64,000 bases of DNA from Vibrio sp. STUT-A11 (GTDB lineage Bacteria; Pseudomonadota; Gammaproteobacteria; Enterobacterales; Vibrionaceae), in the NCBI RefSeq assembly GCF_026000435.1, contig NZ_AP026763.1:2418001-2482000 (forward strand), read 5' to 3'. The first letter of the stretch is position 1. The number at the start of each line of letters is the position of its first letter. The translations under genes were made by a program, and so were the position numbers. The notes beneath the pieces were generated by a model that was given only the letters and a program-made list of their open reading frames with translations, did no database searches and was not told where the DNA came from. This document shows, in pieces, positions 52,273-61,554 of the stretch.

Positions 52273-53919
52273 TTAAAGACCAGCGGCTGCAAATACCTGA
52301 TTAACAATTTCTTGTGCTTCGGCTTCGATCTGTTTTAGGTGCTCTTCACCCTTGAAGCTTTCGCAGTAAATTTTGTAGATATCTTCTGTACCAGATGGGC
52401 GAGCCGCAAACCAACCGTTTTCCGTGGTGACTTTTAGACCGCCGATCGCCGCACCGTTACCAGGAGCGTGAGTGAGTCGTGCCGTAATTGCATCACCAGC
52501 GAGTGTTTCTGCAGAGACCATTTCCGGAGACAGTTTTTTCAGTACGTCTTTTTGAGGACCGTTTGCTACTGCTTGAATTCGGTTGTACTTAGATTCACCA
52601 TGCTTCGCCGCCAGCTCTTCGTAGTACTCTTGAGGGTTTTTACCCGTTACTGCTGTGATTTCTGCTGCTAGTAGACAAAGTAGGATGCCATCTTTATCTG
52701 TTGACCACGGAGTGCCATCTTTGCGTAGGAAAGATGCACCCGCACTTTCTTCACCACCGAAGCCGAACTTACCCGTGTAAAGGCCATCAACAAACCATTT
52801 AAAACCAACGGGTACTTCACATAGCTCGCGACCAAGATCCGCCACAACACGGTCGATAAGTGCGCTCGAAACCAGAGTCTTACCAACCGCGACGTCTTTA
52901 CCCCACGCATCACGATGACGGTATAGGTAGTCGATACATACAGCCAGGTAATGGTTTGGATTCATCAAACCTTTTGGTGTCACAATACCGTGGCGATCAT
53001 AGTCTGGGTCATTACCAAACGCCAAATCGTATTCATCTTTCAGCGCCAACAGACCTGCCATTGCGTATGGTGAAGAACAGTCCATACGAACCACGCCATC
53101 TTTATCCAGTGACATAAATTGGAAAGATGGGTCGATTGCTTCACTAACCAAAGTCAGATCTAGGTTGTAAGCTTTACCAATTTGGCGCCAGTAGTCGATA
53201 CCACTGCCACCTAATGGATCAACACCGATTTTTAGGTTGGCTTTTTGAATCGCTTCCATATCGATGACGTTAACCAAGTCATCGATGTATGGTTTTACTA
53301 AGTCGACTTCCACAAACAAATCAGAAGATTTTGCTTCTTGAAGTGGCAGACGTTTCACACCTGTTAGATCTTCTGCAATCAGTGCATTCGCGCGGTCTTC
53401 AATCGCCTGAGTCAGTTCGGCTTCCGCAGGGCCGCCATGAGTCGGATTGTATTTGATACCGCCGTCTTGAGGTGGGTTGTGCGAAGGAGTGATCACAATG
53501 CCATCTGCTTTCTCATCGTGTTTGATATTGTAAGTCAGAATAGCGTGTGAGATACCTGGGGTTGGTGTGTAACCATTGTCTTGCTGAACGATCACTTTTA
53601 CGCCGTTCGCAATCAATACTTCGATAACACTAGAAAAAGCTGGCTCTGATAATGCGTGCGTATCTTTACCGACAAACAGTGGCCCTGTCGTGCCCTGCTC
53701 TGCACGCACTTCTGCAACCGCTTGTGCAATAGCCAATATATGATTTTCGTTAAAGGTATGCTTGTCTGCAGTACCACGGTGACCTGATGTACCGAATTGA
53801 ACCTTGTGGTCTGGATTGGTCGAATCAGGTTGAAGTAAGAAATAATTCGCAACTAACGCCGGAATATTATGAAGATCTTCCTGCTGCGCTTTTTGCCCAG
53901 CACGAGGGTGCATAGCCAT
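52273..53919 (-). CDS. pgm: Alpha-D-phosphoglucomutase
   Basis: 548 residues from the ATG at 53919, chosen because AAGGA lies 8 bases upstream and MAMHPRAGQ aligns with E. coli MAIHNRAGQ. The phosphoserine loop is ITPSHNPPQDGG near 144, the Mg loop is NDPDYDRHG near 305, and the sugar loop is GGEESAGASF. It interconverts glucose-1- and glucose-6-phosphate. It follows seqA on the same strand, as in E. coli, but with a terminator between. Confidence 0.97.
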   Translation of the reverse strand: MAMHPRAGQKAQQEDLHNIPALVANYFLLQPDSTNPDHKVQFGTSGHRGTADKHTFNENHILAIAQAVAEVRAEQGTTGPLFVGKDTHALSEPAFSSVIEVLIANGVKVIVQQDNGYTPTPGISHAILTYNIKHDEKADGIVITPSHNPPQDGGIKYNPTHGGPAEAELTQAIEDRANALIAEDLTGVKRLPLQEAKSSDLFVEVDLVKPYIDDLVNVIDMEAIQKANLKIGVDPLGGSGIDYWRQIGKAYNLDLTLVSEAIDPSFQFMSLDKDGVVRMDCSSPYAMAGLLALKDEYDLAFGNDPDYDRHGIVTPKGLMNPNHYLAVCIDYLYRHRDAWGKDVAVGKTLVSSALIDRVVADLGRELCEVPVGFKWFVDGLYTGKFGFGGEESAGASFLRKDGTPWSTDKDGILLCLLAAEITAVTGKNPQEYYEELAAKHGESKYNRIQAVANGPQKDVLKKLSPEMVSAETLAGDAITARLTHAPGNGAAIGGLKVTTENGWFAARPSGTEDIYKIYCESFKGEEHLKQIEAEAQEIVNQVFAAAGL

Positions 53920-53954
53920 GTCTGACATCCTTTCTATAAAAATAACAAACTAAA

Positions 53955-53996
53955 AAGCCTCATAATATCCGCTAAATGCTAAACATTATGAGGCTT
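53955..53996 (-). terminator. Terminator after seqA
   Basis: AAGCCTCATAAT pairs with ATTATGAGGCTT (12 bp) around an 18-base loop, 13 bases beyond the seqA stop; TTTTAG follows on the minus strand. Confidence 0.75.
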
Positions 53997-54008
53997 CTAT
54001 CAGGTTTC

Positions 54009-54551
54009 TTAGATTGAACCTGTTACTTTTTCTATCAAGTCCGGTTGGAATCCCATGTGTGCCATCACTTGTTCAACCATTTGTCTCTTGCGGCTGGTAT
54101 TATTATTTGTGATAACCCAGAACGGTGTTTCTGGAATGGCCTTAGGTTTGGTGGTATTGCCGTTAGCCAGCAGGGTTTCTTCATTATCAGCAAAGTAAAC
54201 GCGCTTGCGTCCCTTCACATTTGTCGCTTGTGCGAATCCTTCTGGATTTAATTTGTGTAATGTTGATAGAACCAACATGAAGCGATCAATCGCTTTCTTA
54301 AGATCAGCAAACTCATCAGATATTAGCAGTGAACGCATTTCTTTCACTGTATCTATTTGCTCTGTTTTACCTGCATCTTTACTTACTACAATCCCTTGTG
54401 GCTTCTCTACTACAGGCGCAACTTTTGCTTCCTGCAACTCACCATCAAGGTTTAAAAGGCGTCGCAAAATATCCGAGGCACTTTCGCCGATATGCTTAGT
54501 TTGACCAGCAATGTAACGGTATAGATCCTCATCAACCTCAATTGTTTTCAT
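54009..54551 (-). CDS. seqA: Negative modulator of replication initiation SeqA
   Basis: 180 residues. The N-terminal oligomerisation domain opens MKTIEVDEDLYRYIAGQTKHIGESASDILRRLL. The C-terminal DNA-binding part includes ASLHKL/NPEGF, GRKRVYFADNE and TNNNTSRKRQMVEQVMAHMGF, which binds hemimethylated GATC. It sequesters oriC after replication. Divergent from ybfF with a palindromic repeat in the gap. Confidence 0.97.
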   Translation of the reverse strand: MKTIEVDEDLYRYIAGQTKHIGESASDILRRLLNLDGELQEAKVAPVVEKPQGIVVSKDAGKTEQIDTVKEMRSLLISDEFADLKKAIDRFMLVLSTLHKLNPEGFAQATNVKGRKRVYFADNEETLLANGNTTKPKAIPETPFWVITNNNTSRKRQMVEQVMAHMGFQPDLIEKVTGSI

Positions 54552-54589
54552 TCGCTTTTCACATTCTCAATGTTTAAACTCTGTGGAAT

Positions 54590-54651
54590 TATACCCAAAT
54601 AACTTCAAGAAGCTAGGTTCAACGAGAATGACTTGAAGTCATTAGGGTATA
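54590..54651. repeat. Short terminal-inverted-repeat element (62 bp)
   Basis: The ends TATACCCAAATAACTTCAAG and, reverse-complemented, TATACCCTAATGACTTCAAG agree at 18 of 20 positions. The interior GCTAGGTTCAACGAGAATGACTT is nearly the same as the left inner part of the element at 56433-56699, so this looks like an internally deleted copy. It lies in the divergent seqA/ybfF promoter gap. Confidence 0.75.
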
Positions 54652-54703
54652 CAACCAGATCCTTGCGGATACTCCACGTTAAACCCATCACGAATAAGAT
54701 AAA

Positions 54704-55471
54704 ATGTCAGCATTACTCAACTATAAGCAAGAAGGCCAAGGCCAAACAGTAGTTTTGATTCACGGATTGTTTGGCAGTTTAAGTAATCTGGGCCTTTTGG
54801 CTCGAGACCTTGTCCAAGATTACTCTGTGATCAGTATTGATCTTCGTAACCATGGCCTCTCTTTCCACTCGGACACACATACTTACACCGAAATGGCGCA
54901 AGACGTTGCCGAATTGCTTCGTCACTTGAACATTGAACCGTCGATCATTATTGGACATTCCATGGGTGGTAAAGTCGCGATGAAGCTCGTAGACATCGCA
55001 CCACAATTTGTGGAGCAGTTAGTCGTGCTGGACATCGCTCCTGTTGCCTACACAACAAATCGTCATGAAAATGTGTTTAATGGTCTGCAGGCCGTCATTG
55101 CCCAGAAGCCAACAAGCCGCCAGCAGGCGATGGACGTGCTTGCACAACACGTGGAGATCGATGGTGTCAGACAGTTTCTTTCAAAGTCTCTGTTTAAAGA
55201 CGGTGATAAAATGGCATGGCGTTTTAACGTAAAAAGTCTGCTGGAAAATTACGCTGAAATTATTGGCTGGCAAGAGATTGAGCCAACTGAGATACCAACC
55301 CTCTTTATTAAAGGTGGTGAATCAGACTATTTAATGCCAGAGCATCAACCTGCCGTACAGAGACAGTTTAAGCAAGCGAAAGCACATATTATCGCCAACA
55401 CCGGTCATTGGTTACACGCAGAAAAGCCGGGTGAAGTCATGCGAGTGATCAGGAAATACATTTCAGGTTAA
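54704..55471 (+). CDS. ybfF: Esterase YbfF (alpha/beta hydrolase)
   Basis: 255 residues. The oxyanion region LIHGLFGSLSNLGLLARDL, nucleophile IIGHSMGGKVAMKL (Ser near 89) and terminal NTGHWLHAEKP (His) match YbfF. It hydrolyses short- to long-chain acyl esters or thioesters in E. coli. Precedes the DUF2788 gene by 111 bases; close neighbour of seqA as in E. coli. Confidence 0.92.
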   Translation: MSALLNYKQEGQGQTVVLIHGLFGSLSNLGLLARDLVQDYSVISIDLRNHGLSFHSDTHTYTEMAQDVAELLRHLNIEPSIIIGHSMGGKVAMKLVDIAPQFVEQLVVLDIAPVAYTTNRHENVFNGLQAVIAQKPTSRQQAMDVLAQHVEIDGVRQFLSKSLFKDGDKMAWRFNVKSLLENYAEIIGWQEIEPTEIPTLFIKGGESDYLMPEHQPAVQRQFKQAKAHIIANTGHWLHAEKPGEVMRVIRKYISG

Positions 55472-55582
55472 CAAATTCACCAACAACCCTTGATTATTGA
55501 AATAACCGCCCTGGTATTGCATTAACTTTACCGATTAACAGTGGTATAGTGCGCGCAATAATTTTCGGCATGAAGGACTACA

Positions 55583-55804
55583 ATGCTCTACGACTACATG
55601 GATATGCTCGAATCTATCGGGCTCGATCTTCTTTTTGCTGCTATCTTCTTCTTCATCGGGATGGCAATAAAAGATGTGCTAAAGCAAGGCAATGTACCTG
55701 TTTTTGGTCGTCGTATTGTATGGTTAGTCCTTTTTCTAGGCTGTGCTGGTTTTATCGCAAAAGGGATAATTCAGCTAACGTGGGAAGGCTCGGGGTTAGG
55801 CTAA
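55583..55804 (+). CDS. DUF2788 family small membrane protein
   Basis: 73 residues with two hydrophobic helices (about 14-31, LDLLFAAIFFFIGMAIKD; about 46-66, VWLVLFLGCAGFIAKGI). It matches the DUF2788 type seen between ybfF and fldA in Vibrio. Function unknown. Chosen start ATG is preceded by GAAGGA. fldA begins 48 bases on. Confidence 0.88.
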   Translation: MLYDYMDMLESIGLDLLFAAIFFFIGMAIKDVLKQGNVPVFGRRIVWLVLFLGCAGFIAKGIIQLTWEGSGLG

Positions 55805-55852
55805 ACCCTTAGTACCATCGCCAACAACAAACAATGTAAAGGTATAGACTCT

Positions 55853-56386
55853 ATGGCAAGTGTAGGTATCTTCTTCGGTAGCGACACAGGTAATACTGAA
55901 GCCGTTGCAAAGATGATTCAAAAGCAACTAGGTAAGCAACTGGTTCACGTTCAAGACATCGCAAAAAGCAGCAAAGAAGACATTGATAACTTTGATCTTC
56001 TGCTTCTAGGTATCCCAACTTGGTACTATGGTGAAGCGCAATGCGATTGGGATGACTTCTTCCCAGAGCTTGAGCAAATTGACTTCTCTACAAAGTTAGT
56101 CGCTATCTTTGGTTGTGGTGACCAAGAAGACTACGCAGAGTACTTCTGTGATGCGATGGGTACCGTTCGTGACATCGTCGAAGCAAAAGGCGGTACTATC
56201 CTTGGCCATACATCGACTGAAGGCTATGAATTCGAAGCGTCTAAAGCGTTGGTAGAAGGTGATGATAGTCAGTTTGTTGGTCTGTGTATCGATGAAGACC
56301 GTCAACCAGAGTTAACCGATGAGCGTGTTGAAAGCTGGGTAAAACAGATTTACGAAGAGATGTGTTTAGCTGAGCTTGAAGGCTAA
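55853..56386 (+). CDS. fldA: Flavodoxin
   Basis: 177 residues, a long-chain flavodoxin. The FMN phosphate loop is FFGSDTGNTEAVAKM, with the isoalloxazine loops at GIPTWYYGE and FGCGDQEDY. It transfers electrons to pathways such as biotin, IspG/H and methionine synthase, and substitutes for ferredoxin when iron is low. It lies upstream of fur on the same strand, with a DUF4442 gene on the other strand between, and has a terminator. Confidence 0.97.
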   Translation: MASVGIFFGSDTGNTEAVAKMIQKQLGKQLVHVQDIAKSSKEDIDNFDLLLLGIPTWYYGEAQCDWDDFFPELEQIDFSTKLVAIFGCGDQEDYAEYFCDAMGTVRDIVEAKGGTILGHTSTEGYEFEASKALVEGDDSQFVGLCIDEDRQPELTDERVESWVKQIYEEMCLAELEG

Positions 56387-56403
56387 TACAGATCCTGAAT
56401 TAG

Positions 56404-56427
56404 GACCTCCTTTACGGAGGTCTTTTT
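56404..56427 (+). terminator. Terminator after fldA
   Basis: GACCTCC and GGAGGTC form a 7-bp stem with a TTTAC loop followed by TTTTT. Confidence 0.9.
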
Positions 56428-56432
56428 GTATG

Positions 56433-56699
56433 TATACCCAAACAACCTCGAGATGCTAGGTTCAGCGAGAATGACTTGGTTTACAGGCGCGGCAACGATT
56501 TGAAGTTCTAGTGATTCTAAATCAAAAATCGTTAACAAAGGCTGTGAGCCAAGACAACTCGCCCTTCGGGAGCGTGTCACTGACATGATTTCTGCGTCAA
56601 ATAACTTGGAAAGAGCTCGCTATTCCGCTGCGTTATTTTCCTTGAACTTATGCCAATGACAACGCTCTGAATCCTGCATCTTGAAGTCGTTTGGGTATA
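56433..56699. mobile_element. MITE-like element with terminal inverted repeats (267 bp)
   Basis: The ends TATACCCAAACAACCTCGAG and, reversed, TATACCCAAACGACTTCAAG start long inverted repeats. Over the first 24 positions 21 agree, and similarity runs on through ATGC and TTCAG. No transposase or real coding frame lies inside. It ends 4 bases before the DUF4442 stop codon. The left end matches the 62-bp element at 54590. Such non-autonomous elements are frequent in Vibrio; this one is not matched to a named family here. Confidence 0.75.
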
Positions 56700-56703
56700 A
56701 CGG

Positions 56704-57207
56704 TTACGAAGCTTCCGTGGCAACCTCTTCCTCTCGGTACTGTGGCTTTTTACGAACATACAACTTACGTTTTACTTCAGACACCACATTCCCGTCGCTA
56801 TCTTTGACATGAATAATAAACTCAGGGAACCATTTCTCACCATTGCGCGTTTTGTTGAATATATCTTCAATCATCCCTTGTGAGATTTCAAAGTCTGCAA
56901 ACAAGTCACTGTGTCCAGGTTTGATAAAGTTAATGCTCGCTTCTTTATCCCAGACATAATACTCCTCACGTAATATCCCGATCAGCATCATCGAATAAAT
57001 GGGGTCAGTAAGAGAAAAGATACTTCCACCATATTGAGTTCGATTGGCGTTTTTATTCCACCAATTCAGCTTCAAACGTACTTTAACCAGACGAAAGTCA
57101 TCAGAAATATGTAAGATTTTGATTCCAGCTCCCCAGAATGGGGGCCAAAGATTAAGCCCAAATTTTATGATTCCTGGTTTATAAATTTTGGCAATCCGCT
57201 TATCCAT
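56704..57207 (-). CDS. DUF4442 family protein (hot-dog fold, thioesterase-like)
   Basis: 167 residues. The segments MLKWNLWPPFWGAGI-like (NLWPPFWGAGIKI), NRTQYGGSIFSLTDPIYSMML and SINFIKPGHSDLFADF fit DUF4442, a predicted hot-dog fold related to acyl-CoA thioesterases. A catalytic Asp/Asn could be in SLTDPIY. Not linked to neighbours by operon; convergent with fldA and divergent from fur. Confidence 0.85.
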   Translation of the reverse strand: MDKRIAKIYKPGIIKFGLNLWPPFWGAGIKILHISDDFRLVKVRLKLNWWNKNANRTQYGGSIFSLTDPIYSMMLIGILREEYYVWDKEASINFIKPGHSDLFADFEISQGMIEDIFNKTRNGEKWFPEFIIHVKDSDGNVVSEVKRKLYVRKKPQYREEEVATEAS

Positions 57208-57409
57208 TGCAATCCCTGCTCTCTACGCGATTTATGTTACTAATTTGTAACAGGTAAGAGCTCTAATATAATTGACCGATTCCTAATTTACAAAGAAAGA
57301 ATATATTAACCCTTTGAAGTTCGTGGTTTAATGTTTTTTACCATTCGCCTATAATGGTATCAATATTGAATTCTGTTAAATCGCTGCAGATGATCCAACG
57401 GGAAAGTAT

Positions 57410-57859
57410 ATGTCAGATAATAATCAGGCGCTGAAAGACGCGGGTTTAAAAGTAACCCTTCCAAGGCTAAAAATTCTAGAAGTACTTCAGCAGCCAGACT
57501 GCCAGCACATCAGTGCTGAAGATTTGTACAAAAAGTTGATTGATCTAGGTGAAGAAATCGGTCTAGCAACCGTTTATCGAGTACTAAACCAATTCGATGA
57601 TGCTGGGATTGTTACTCGCCACCATTTCGAAGGTGGTAAATCCGTCTTCGAACTGTCAACTCAACACCACCATGATCACCTAGTGTGTCTAGATTGTGGT
57701 GAAGTTATCGAGTTTTCAGACGATCTTATCGAAGAACGACAAAAAGAAATTGCTGCTAAGTACAACGTGACTCTGACTAACCACAGCCTTTACCTATACG
57801 GTAAATGTGGTGATGGTAGTTGCAAAGATGATCCAAACGCACACAAGCCAAAGAAATAA
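57410..57859 (+). CDS. fur: Ferric uptake regulator Fur
   Basis: 149 residues. The winged helix LKVTLPRLKILEVL...LATVYRVLNQFDDAGIVTRHHF is the DNA-binding domain. The metal sites include EFSTQHHHDHLVCLDCGEVIEF-type ligands (HHHDH) and the Cys pairs LDCGE and GKCGDGSC. It represses iron-uptake genes with Fe2+. Its likely targets in this window are entCEBF, the ChaN-like gene/entA and feoABC. A TATAAT at 57350-57355 may be its -10; no clear Fur box upstream. Terminator follows. Confidence 0.97.
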   Translation: MSDNNQALKDAGLKVTLPRLKILEVLQQPDCQHISAEDLYKKLIDLGEEIGLATVYRVLNQFDDAGIVTRHHFEGGKSVFELSTQHHHDHLVCLDCGEVIEFSDDLIEERQKEIAAKYNVTLTNHSLYLYGKCGDGSCKDDPNAHKPKK

Positions 57860-57873
57860 TCATTAACTAATAA

Positions 57874-57899
57874 TAAAGCGCTCAAAGAGCGCTTTATTT
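57874..57899 (+). terminator. Terminator after fur
   Basis: AAAGCGCTC pairs with GAGCGCTTT with an AAA loop, then ATTTTAT. Confidence 0.85.
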
Positions 57900-57917
57900 T
57901 ATCAGTATGACAAACAT

Positions 57918-57947
57918 AAAAAATGCCAGTCCTAAGACTGGCATTTC
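57918..57947 (-). terminator. Terminator after glnS
   Basis: On the minus strand AAATGCCAGTC pairs with GACTGGCATTT around CTAA, followed by TTTATG; 15 bases past the glnS stop. Confidence 0.8.
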
Positions 57948-57961
57948 TATTTTTAGCTCAA

Positions 57962-59632
57962 TTACTTAGCTTCAATCTTCGCCCATGTATCACGAAGTCC
58001 AACAGTGCGGTTGAACACCAGATTATCTGCGCTTGATTCTTTCGAATCAGCACAGAAGTAGCCCATACGCTCAAATTGGTAGCCTTCTTCTGCTTGTGCA
58101 GACGCTAGACTTGGCTCAACGAAACCATTAATCACAACAAGTGATTCTGGGTTAATCGTCGAAGCAAAATCTTCAGCAGCAGCAGGATTCGGAACCGTGA
58201 ATAGACGGTCGTATAGACGAATTTCCGCTGGTAATGCTTTATCCGCTGATACCCAGTGGATTACACCTTTTACTTTACGGCCGTCAGCAGGGTTTTTACC
58301 CAGTGTATCAGCATCGTAAGTACAGAAAATCGTAGTGATGTTGCCTTCTGCGTCTTTTTCAACACGCTCAGCTTTGATCACGTAAGCACCACGCAGACGC
58401 ACTTCTTTACCTAGCACCAAGCGCTTGTACTTCTTGTTCGCTTCTTCGCGGAAGTCTTCACGCTCAATCCAAACTTCACGAGTAAACGGTACTTCGCGCT
58501 CACCCATTTCTGGTTTATTCGGATGGTTTGCAAGAGATAGGTTTTCTACCTTACCCTCTTCAAAGTTTTCGATCACAACTTTTACAGGGTCGAGTACAGC
58601 CATTGCGCGCGGTGCATTTTCGTTTAGGTCGTCACGAATACAAGATTCAAGCGAGCCAAACTCAATCATGTTGTCTTGCTTTGTCACACCGATGCGTTTA
58701 CAAAACTCACGGATTGATGCTGGAGTAAAGCCACGACGACGTAAACCAGAAACGGTTGGCATACGTGGATCGTCCCAGCCGTTTACCAGTTTTTCCGTCA
58801 CTAGCTGGTTCAGCTTACGCTTAGACATGACTGTGTATTCTAGGTTTAGACGGCTGAATTCGTACTGATGTGGACGACATTCAATGGTAATGTTGTCTAG
58901 TACCCAATCGTAGAGACGACGGTTATCCATAAACTCAAGCGTACAAATTGAGTGCGTAATACCTTCTAACGCATCAGAGATACAGTGAGTGAAGTCGTAC
59001 ATCGGGTAAATGCACCACTTATCGCCAGTTTGATGGTGAGTCGCGAAACGAACACGGTATAGTACCGGATCACGCATAACCATGAATGAAGAACCCATGT
59101 CGATCTTCGCACGAAGACAAGCTTTACCTTCTTCAAACTCACCTGCACGCATTTTTTCAAATAACGCTAGGTTTTCTTCTACCGAACGATCACGGTATGG
59201 GCTTGGTTTACCTGGTGCTTTTAGCGTACCACGGTACTCACGAATCTGCTCTGGACTTAGCTCATCTACATACGCTAAGCCTTTATTAATCAATTCAATT
59301 GCATATTCGTAAAGCTTGTCGAAGTAGTTTGATGAGTAACATACTTCACCACTCCACTCGAAGCCCAACCAGTTTACATCTTTCTTGATAGACTCAACGT
59401 ATTCGATGTCTTCTTTTTCAGGGTTTGTATCGTCGAAACGTAAGTTACATTGGCCCTGGTAGTCCTGAGCAATACCGAAGTTCAAACAGATAGACTTAGC
59501 ATGACCGATATGCAGGTAGCCATTTGGCTCCGGCGGAAATCGAGTATGCACGCTAGTGTGTTTGCCATCCGCTAGATCCTTATCAATGATCTGGCGAATA
59601 AAGTTTGATGGACGAGCATCAGCTTCACTCAT
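57962..59632 (-). CDS. glnS: Glutaminyl-tRNA synthetase
   Basis: 556 residues, matching E. coli GlnS (554). Class I signatures FPPEPNGYLHIGHAKS (HIGH type) and the KMSKS equivalent VMSKRKL are visible, with tRNA contacts in DDPRMPTVSGLRRRG. It charges glutamine onto tRNA-Gln. The start at 59632 opens MSEADARPSNFIRQIIDKDL. Upstream of it nagE reads on the same strand after about 234 bases. Confidence 0.97.
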   Translation of the reverse strand: MSEADARPSNFIRQIIDKDLADGKHTSVHTRFPPEPNGYLHIGHAKSICLNFGIAQDYQGQCNLRFDDTNPEKEDIEYVESIKKDVNWLGFEWSGEVCYSSNYFDKLYEYAIELINKGLAYVDELSPEQIREYRGTLKAPGKPSPYRDRSVEENLALFEKMRAGEFEEGKACLRAKIDMGSSFMVMRDPVLYRVRFATHHQTGDKWCIYPMYDFTHCISDALEGITHSICTLEFMDNRRLYDWVLDNITIECRPHQYEFSRLNLEYTVMSKRKLNQLVTEKLVNGWDDPRMPTVSGLRRRGFTPASIREFCKRIGVTKQDNMIEFGSLESCIRDDLNENAPRAMAVLDPVKVVIENFEEGKVENLSLANHPNKPEMGEREVPFTREVWIEREDFREEANKKYKRLVLGKEVRLRGAYVIKAERVEKDAEGNITTIFCTYDADTLGKNPADGRKVKGVIHWVSADKALPAEIRLYDRLFTVPNPAAAEDFASTINPESLVVINGFVEPSLASAQAEEGYQFERMGYFCADSKESSADNLVFNRTVGLRDTWAKIEAK

Positions 59633-59818
59633 CTATAGCACCTCAAAAATAGTAGTATTGTCAGAGAAAACGGCACTCCACATCCTAGTAAGGAAATGCA
59701 GAGTGAATTACTTCTAATGATCCACAATTCTAAGCAATTAGACAACAAGAACTGGTGCTAAATCGTCAATATTTATCGAGTTAGCATGAAACCACAGCAG
59801 AATAGAAGCAACAAAATA

Positions 59819-59848
59819 AAAAAAGACCTCCTTGAGGAGGCCTTTTCG
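59819..59848 (-). terminator. Terminator after nagE
   Basis: On the minus strand GGCCTCC pairs with GGAGGTC around TCAA and a TTTTTTT run follows; A-rich on the other side. It lies 20 bases past the nagE stop. Confidence 0.85.
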
Positions 59849-59866
59849 ATCATGTGTAGGGTGTGA

Positions 59867-61438
59867 TTATGGTAGTTTCACATTCGAAAGGTCTTCATTA
59901 GCACCGATTGCTTTCATTTCACCGGCAACGATTTCCGCTAGAGGACCAAGGATAACTTGAAGGTTGTTCTCGCCTAGTTTCACAACACCTTTCGCACCCA
60001 GTTTCTTCAGCACATTTTCATCAGCTACTGAACGATCTTTCAGAGTCAGACGTAGTCGAGTGATACATGCATCGATTGCAGTTAGGTTCTCATGACCGCC
60101 AAGTGCTTTTAGGTATTGGCGAGCTAAGTCACCACTTTTCTTCTCACCAGCTGGAGTTTCTGCTTCGCTGTCGTCATCTTCACGACCAGGCGATTTCAGG
60201 TTGAACGCGCGGATAGCGAATGTGAATGTGAAGAAGTATAGAGCACCAAAGCCAAGACCAACAGCACCAAGCAGTAATGGTTTAGTCGCCAGGCCGAAGT
60301 TCAGTCCGTAGTCAATCAAACCAGCAGAGAACGTAAAGCCGTGAAGCGTACCAAGCATGTTAGTCACAACTAGCGACAGACCAGTAAACACTGCGTGCAT
60401 CGCGTAAAGCGCAGGCGCTAGGAACATGAACATGAATTCTAGTGGCTCAGTGATACCAGTTAGGAATGAACAGAATGCCACTGAGAATAAGGCACCACCC
60501 ACTTGGTGACGTTTTTCAGCAGGAGCAGCAAAGTACATCGCCAGAGCTGCACCAGGCAGACCAAACATCATGATTGGGAAGAAGCCGTTCATGAATGTAC
60601 CAGCACCCTTATCGCCACCGAAGAAACGGTGTAGGTCACCAGATTTAACAGTTTCAGTCACTTCTTTCACAGTTGCTGTGATTTCAGGAGTTACTGAGTT
60701 AGCGAATTCAAACGTGTGAGTTTGGCCAGCAACAAGCGTCTTAGCTAGGGCCGGGTCAACACACAACTGCTGTACTGCTGGTAGAGCTTGACCCGCAGCA
60801 GAAGCACCTGCAATTACGATTTCCTGGCAAGAACCCATGCCAAACCAGAAGAAAGAGTTCAGTACGTGGTGTAGACCTACAGGAATAAGTGCACGGTTAA
60901 GCGTACCGTAGATGAACTGACCAATTGCGCCAGAAGTTGAGATACCGTGAGCAAGCGCATCCAGACCACCTTGGATCGATGGCCAGACGATACCGCCAAC
61001 AGCGCCAGCAACTAAAGCGAATAGACCTGCCATAATCGGAACTAGACGTTTACCAGAGAAGAAAGCAAGCCACTCTGGAAGACGTGTAGCATGGAAAGCG
61101 TTGTAAGAGTGGCCAGCAATAATACCGGCGATGATACCACCAAAGAACGACATGTTAACTGATGGATCAATTGTTTCCGCTGTAGCTTTGAGCACAAAGT
61201 ACGCAACCGCACCAGCAAGACCAGCCGCACCTTGACCGTCTTTAGATAAGCCGATCGCAATACCTAAGCCAAACAACAATGGAAGGTTAGAAAAGATTGA
61301 GTTACCTGCTTGTGCCATAAACGCGATGTCAAATACATCTGGCTGGCCCAAGCGCAGTAACAAGCCTGCGATTGGCAAGGTCGCGATAGGAAGCATAAGA
61401 GCTTTACCCAACTTCTGCGCGTATCCGAGAATATTCAC
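59867..61438 (-). CDS. nagE: PTS system N-acetylglucosamine-specific EIICB component
   Basis: 523 residues, EIIC then EIIB. The membrane part (about 1-390) includes GLPGAALAMYFAAPAEKR and GITEPLEFMFMFLAPALYAMHAVFTG of the glucose/GlcNAc family. The EIIB domain has the phosphocysteine in IDACITRLRLTL. The C-terminal EIIA of enteric NagE (648 residues) is missing, so phosphate must come from a separate EIIA, as in other Vibrio. GTG start, GGGGGAA 7 bases before. Divergent from nagA with NagC-like and CRP-like sites. Confidence 0.95.
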   Translation of the reverse strand: MNILGYAQKLGKALMLPIATLPIAGLLLRLGQPDVFDIAFMAQAGNSIFSNLPLLFGLGIAIGLSKDGQGAAGLAGAVAYFVLKATAETIDPSVNMSFFGGIIAGIIAGHSYNAFHATRLPEWLAFFSGKRLVPIMAGLFALVAGAVGGIVWPSIQGGLDALAHGISTSGAIGQFIYGTLNRALIPVGLHHVLNSFFWFGMGSCQEIVIAGASAAGQALPAVQQLCVDPALAKTLVAGQTHTFEFANSVTPEITATVKEVTETVKSGDLHRFFGGDKGAGTFMNGFFPIMMFGLPGAALAMYFAAPAEKRHQVGGALFSVAFCSFLTGITEPLEFMFMFLAPALYAMHAVFTGLSLVVTNMLGTLHGFTFSAGLIDYGLNFGLATKPLLLGAVGLGFGALYFFTFTFAIRAFNLKSPGREDDDSEAETPAGEKKSGDLARQYLKALGGHENLTAIDACITRLRLTLKDRSVADENVLKKLGAKGVVKLGENNLQVILGPLAEIVAGEMKAIGANEDLSNVKLP

Positions 61439-61520
61439 CTTTAGTTCCCCCTATAGGATTAGATGTTATGTTGAATAACTTATTTTAGTCATTCAATTTA
61501 GTCCTCTTAAGTTTATGACA

Positions 61521-61542
61521 TTAATTTTGCTCCGCAAATTAA
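61521..61542. promoter_or_regulatory. NagC-like operator
   Basis: TTAATTTTGC and GCAAATTAAA flank TCC as an imperfect palindrome, matching the A/T-arm plus C-G core style of NagC/Mlc sites. NagC represses nagE and nagAC unless bound by GlcNAc-6-phosphate. Confidence 0.65.
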
Positions 61543-61554
61543 AAGCTCACTGTT

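Larger units (their letters stand above)
56387..56703. other. Gap between fldA and the DUF4442 gene
   Basis: 317 bases without a gene. They are fully accounted for by the fldA terminator and the 267-bp repeat element, both listed. Confidence 0.7.
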
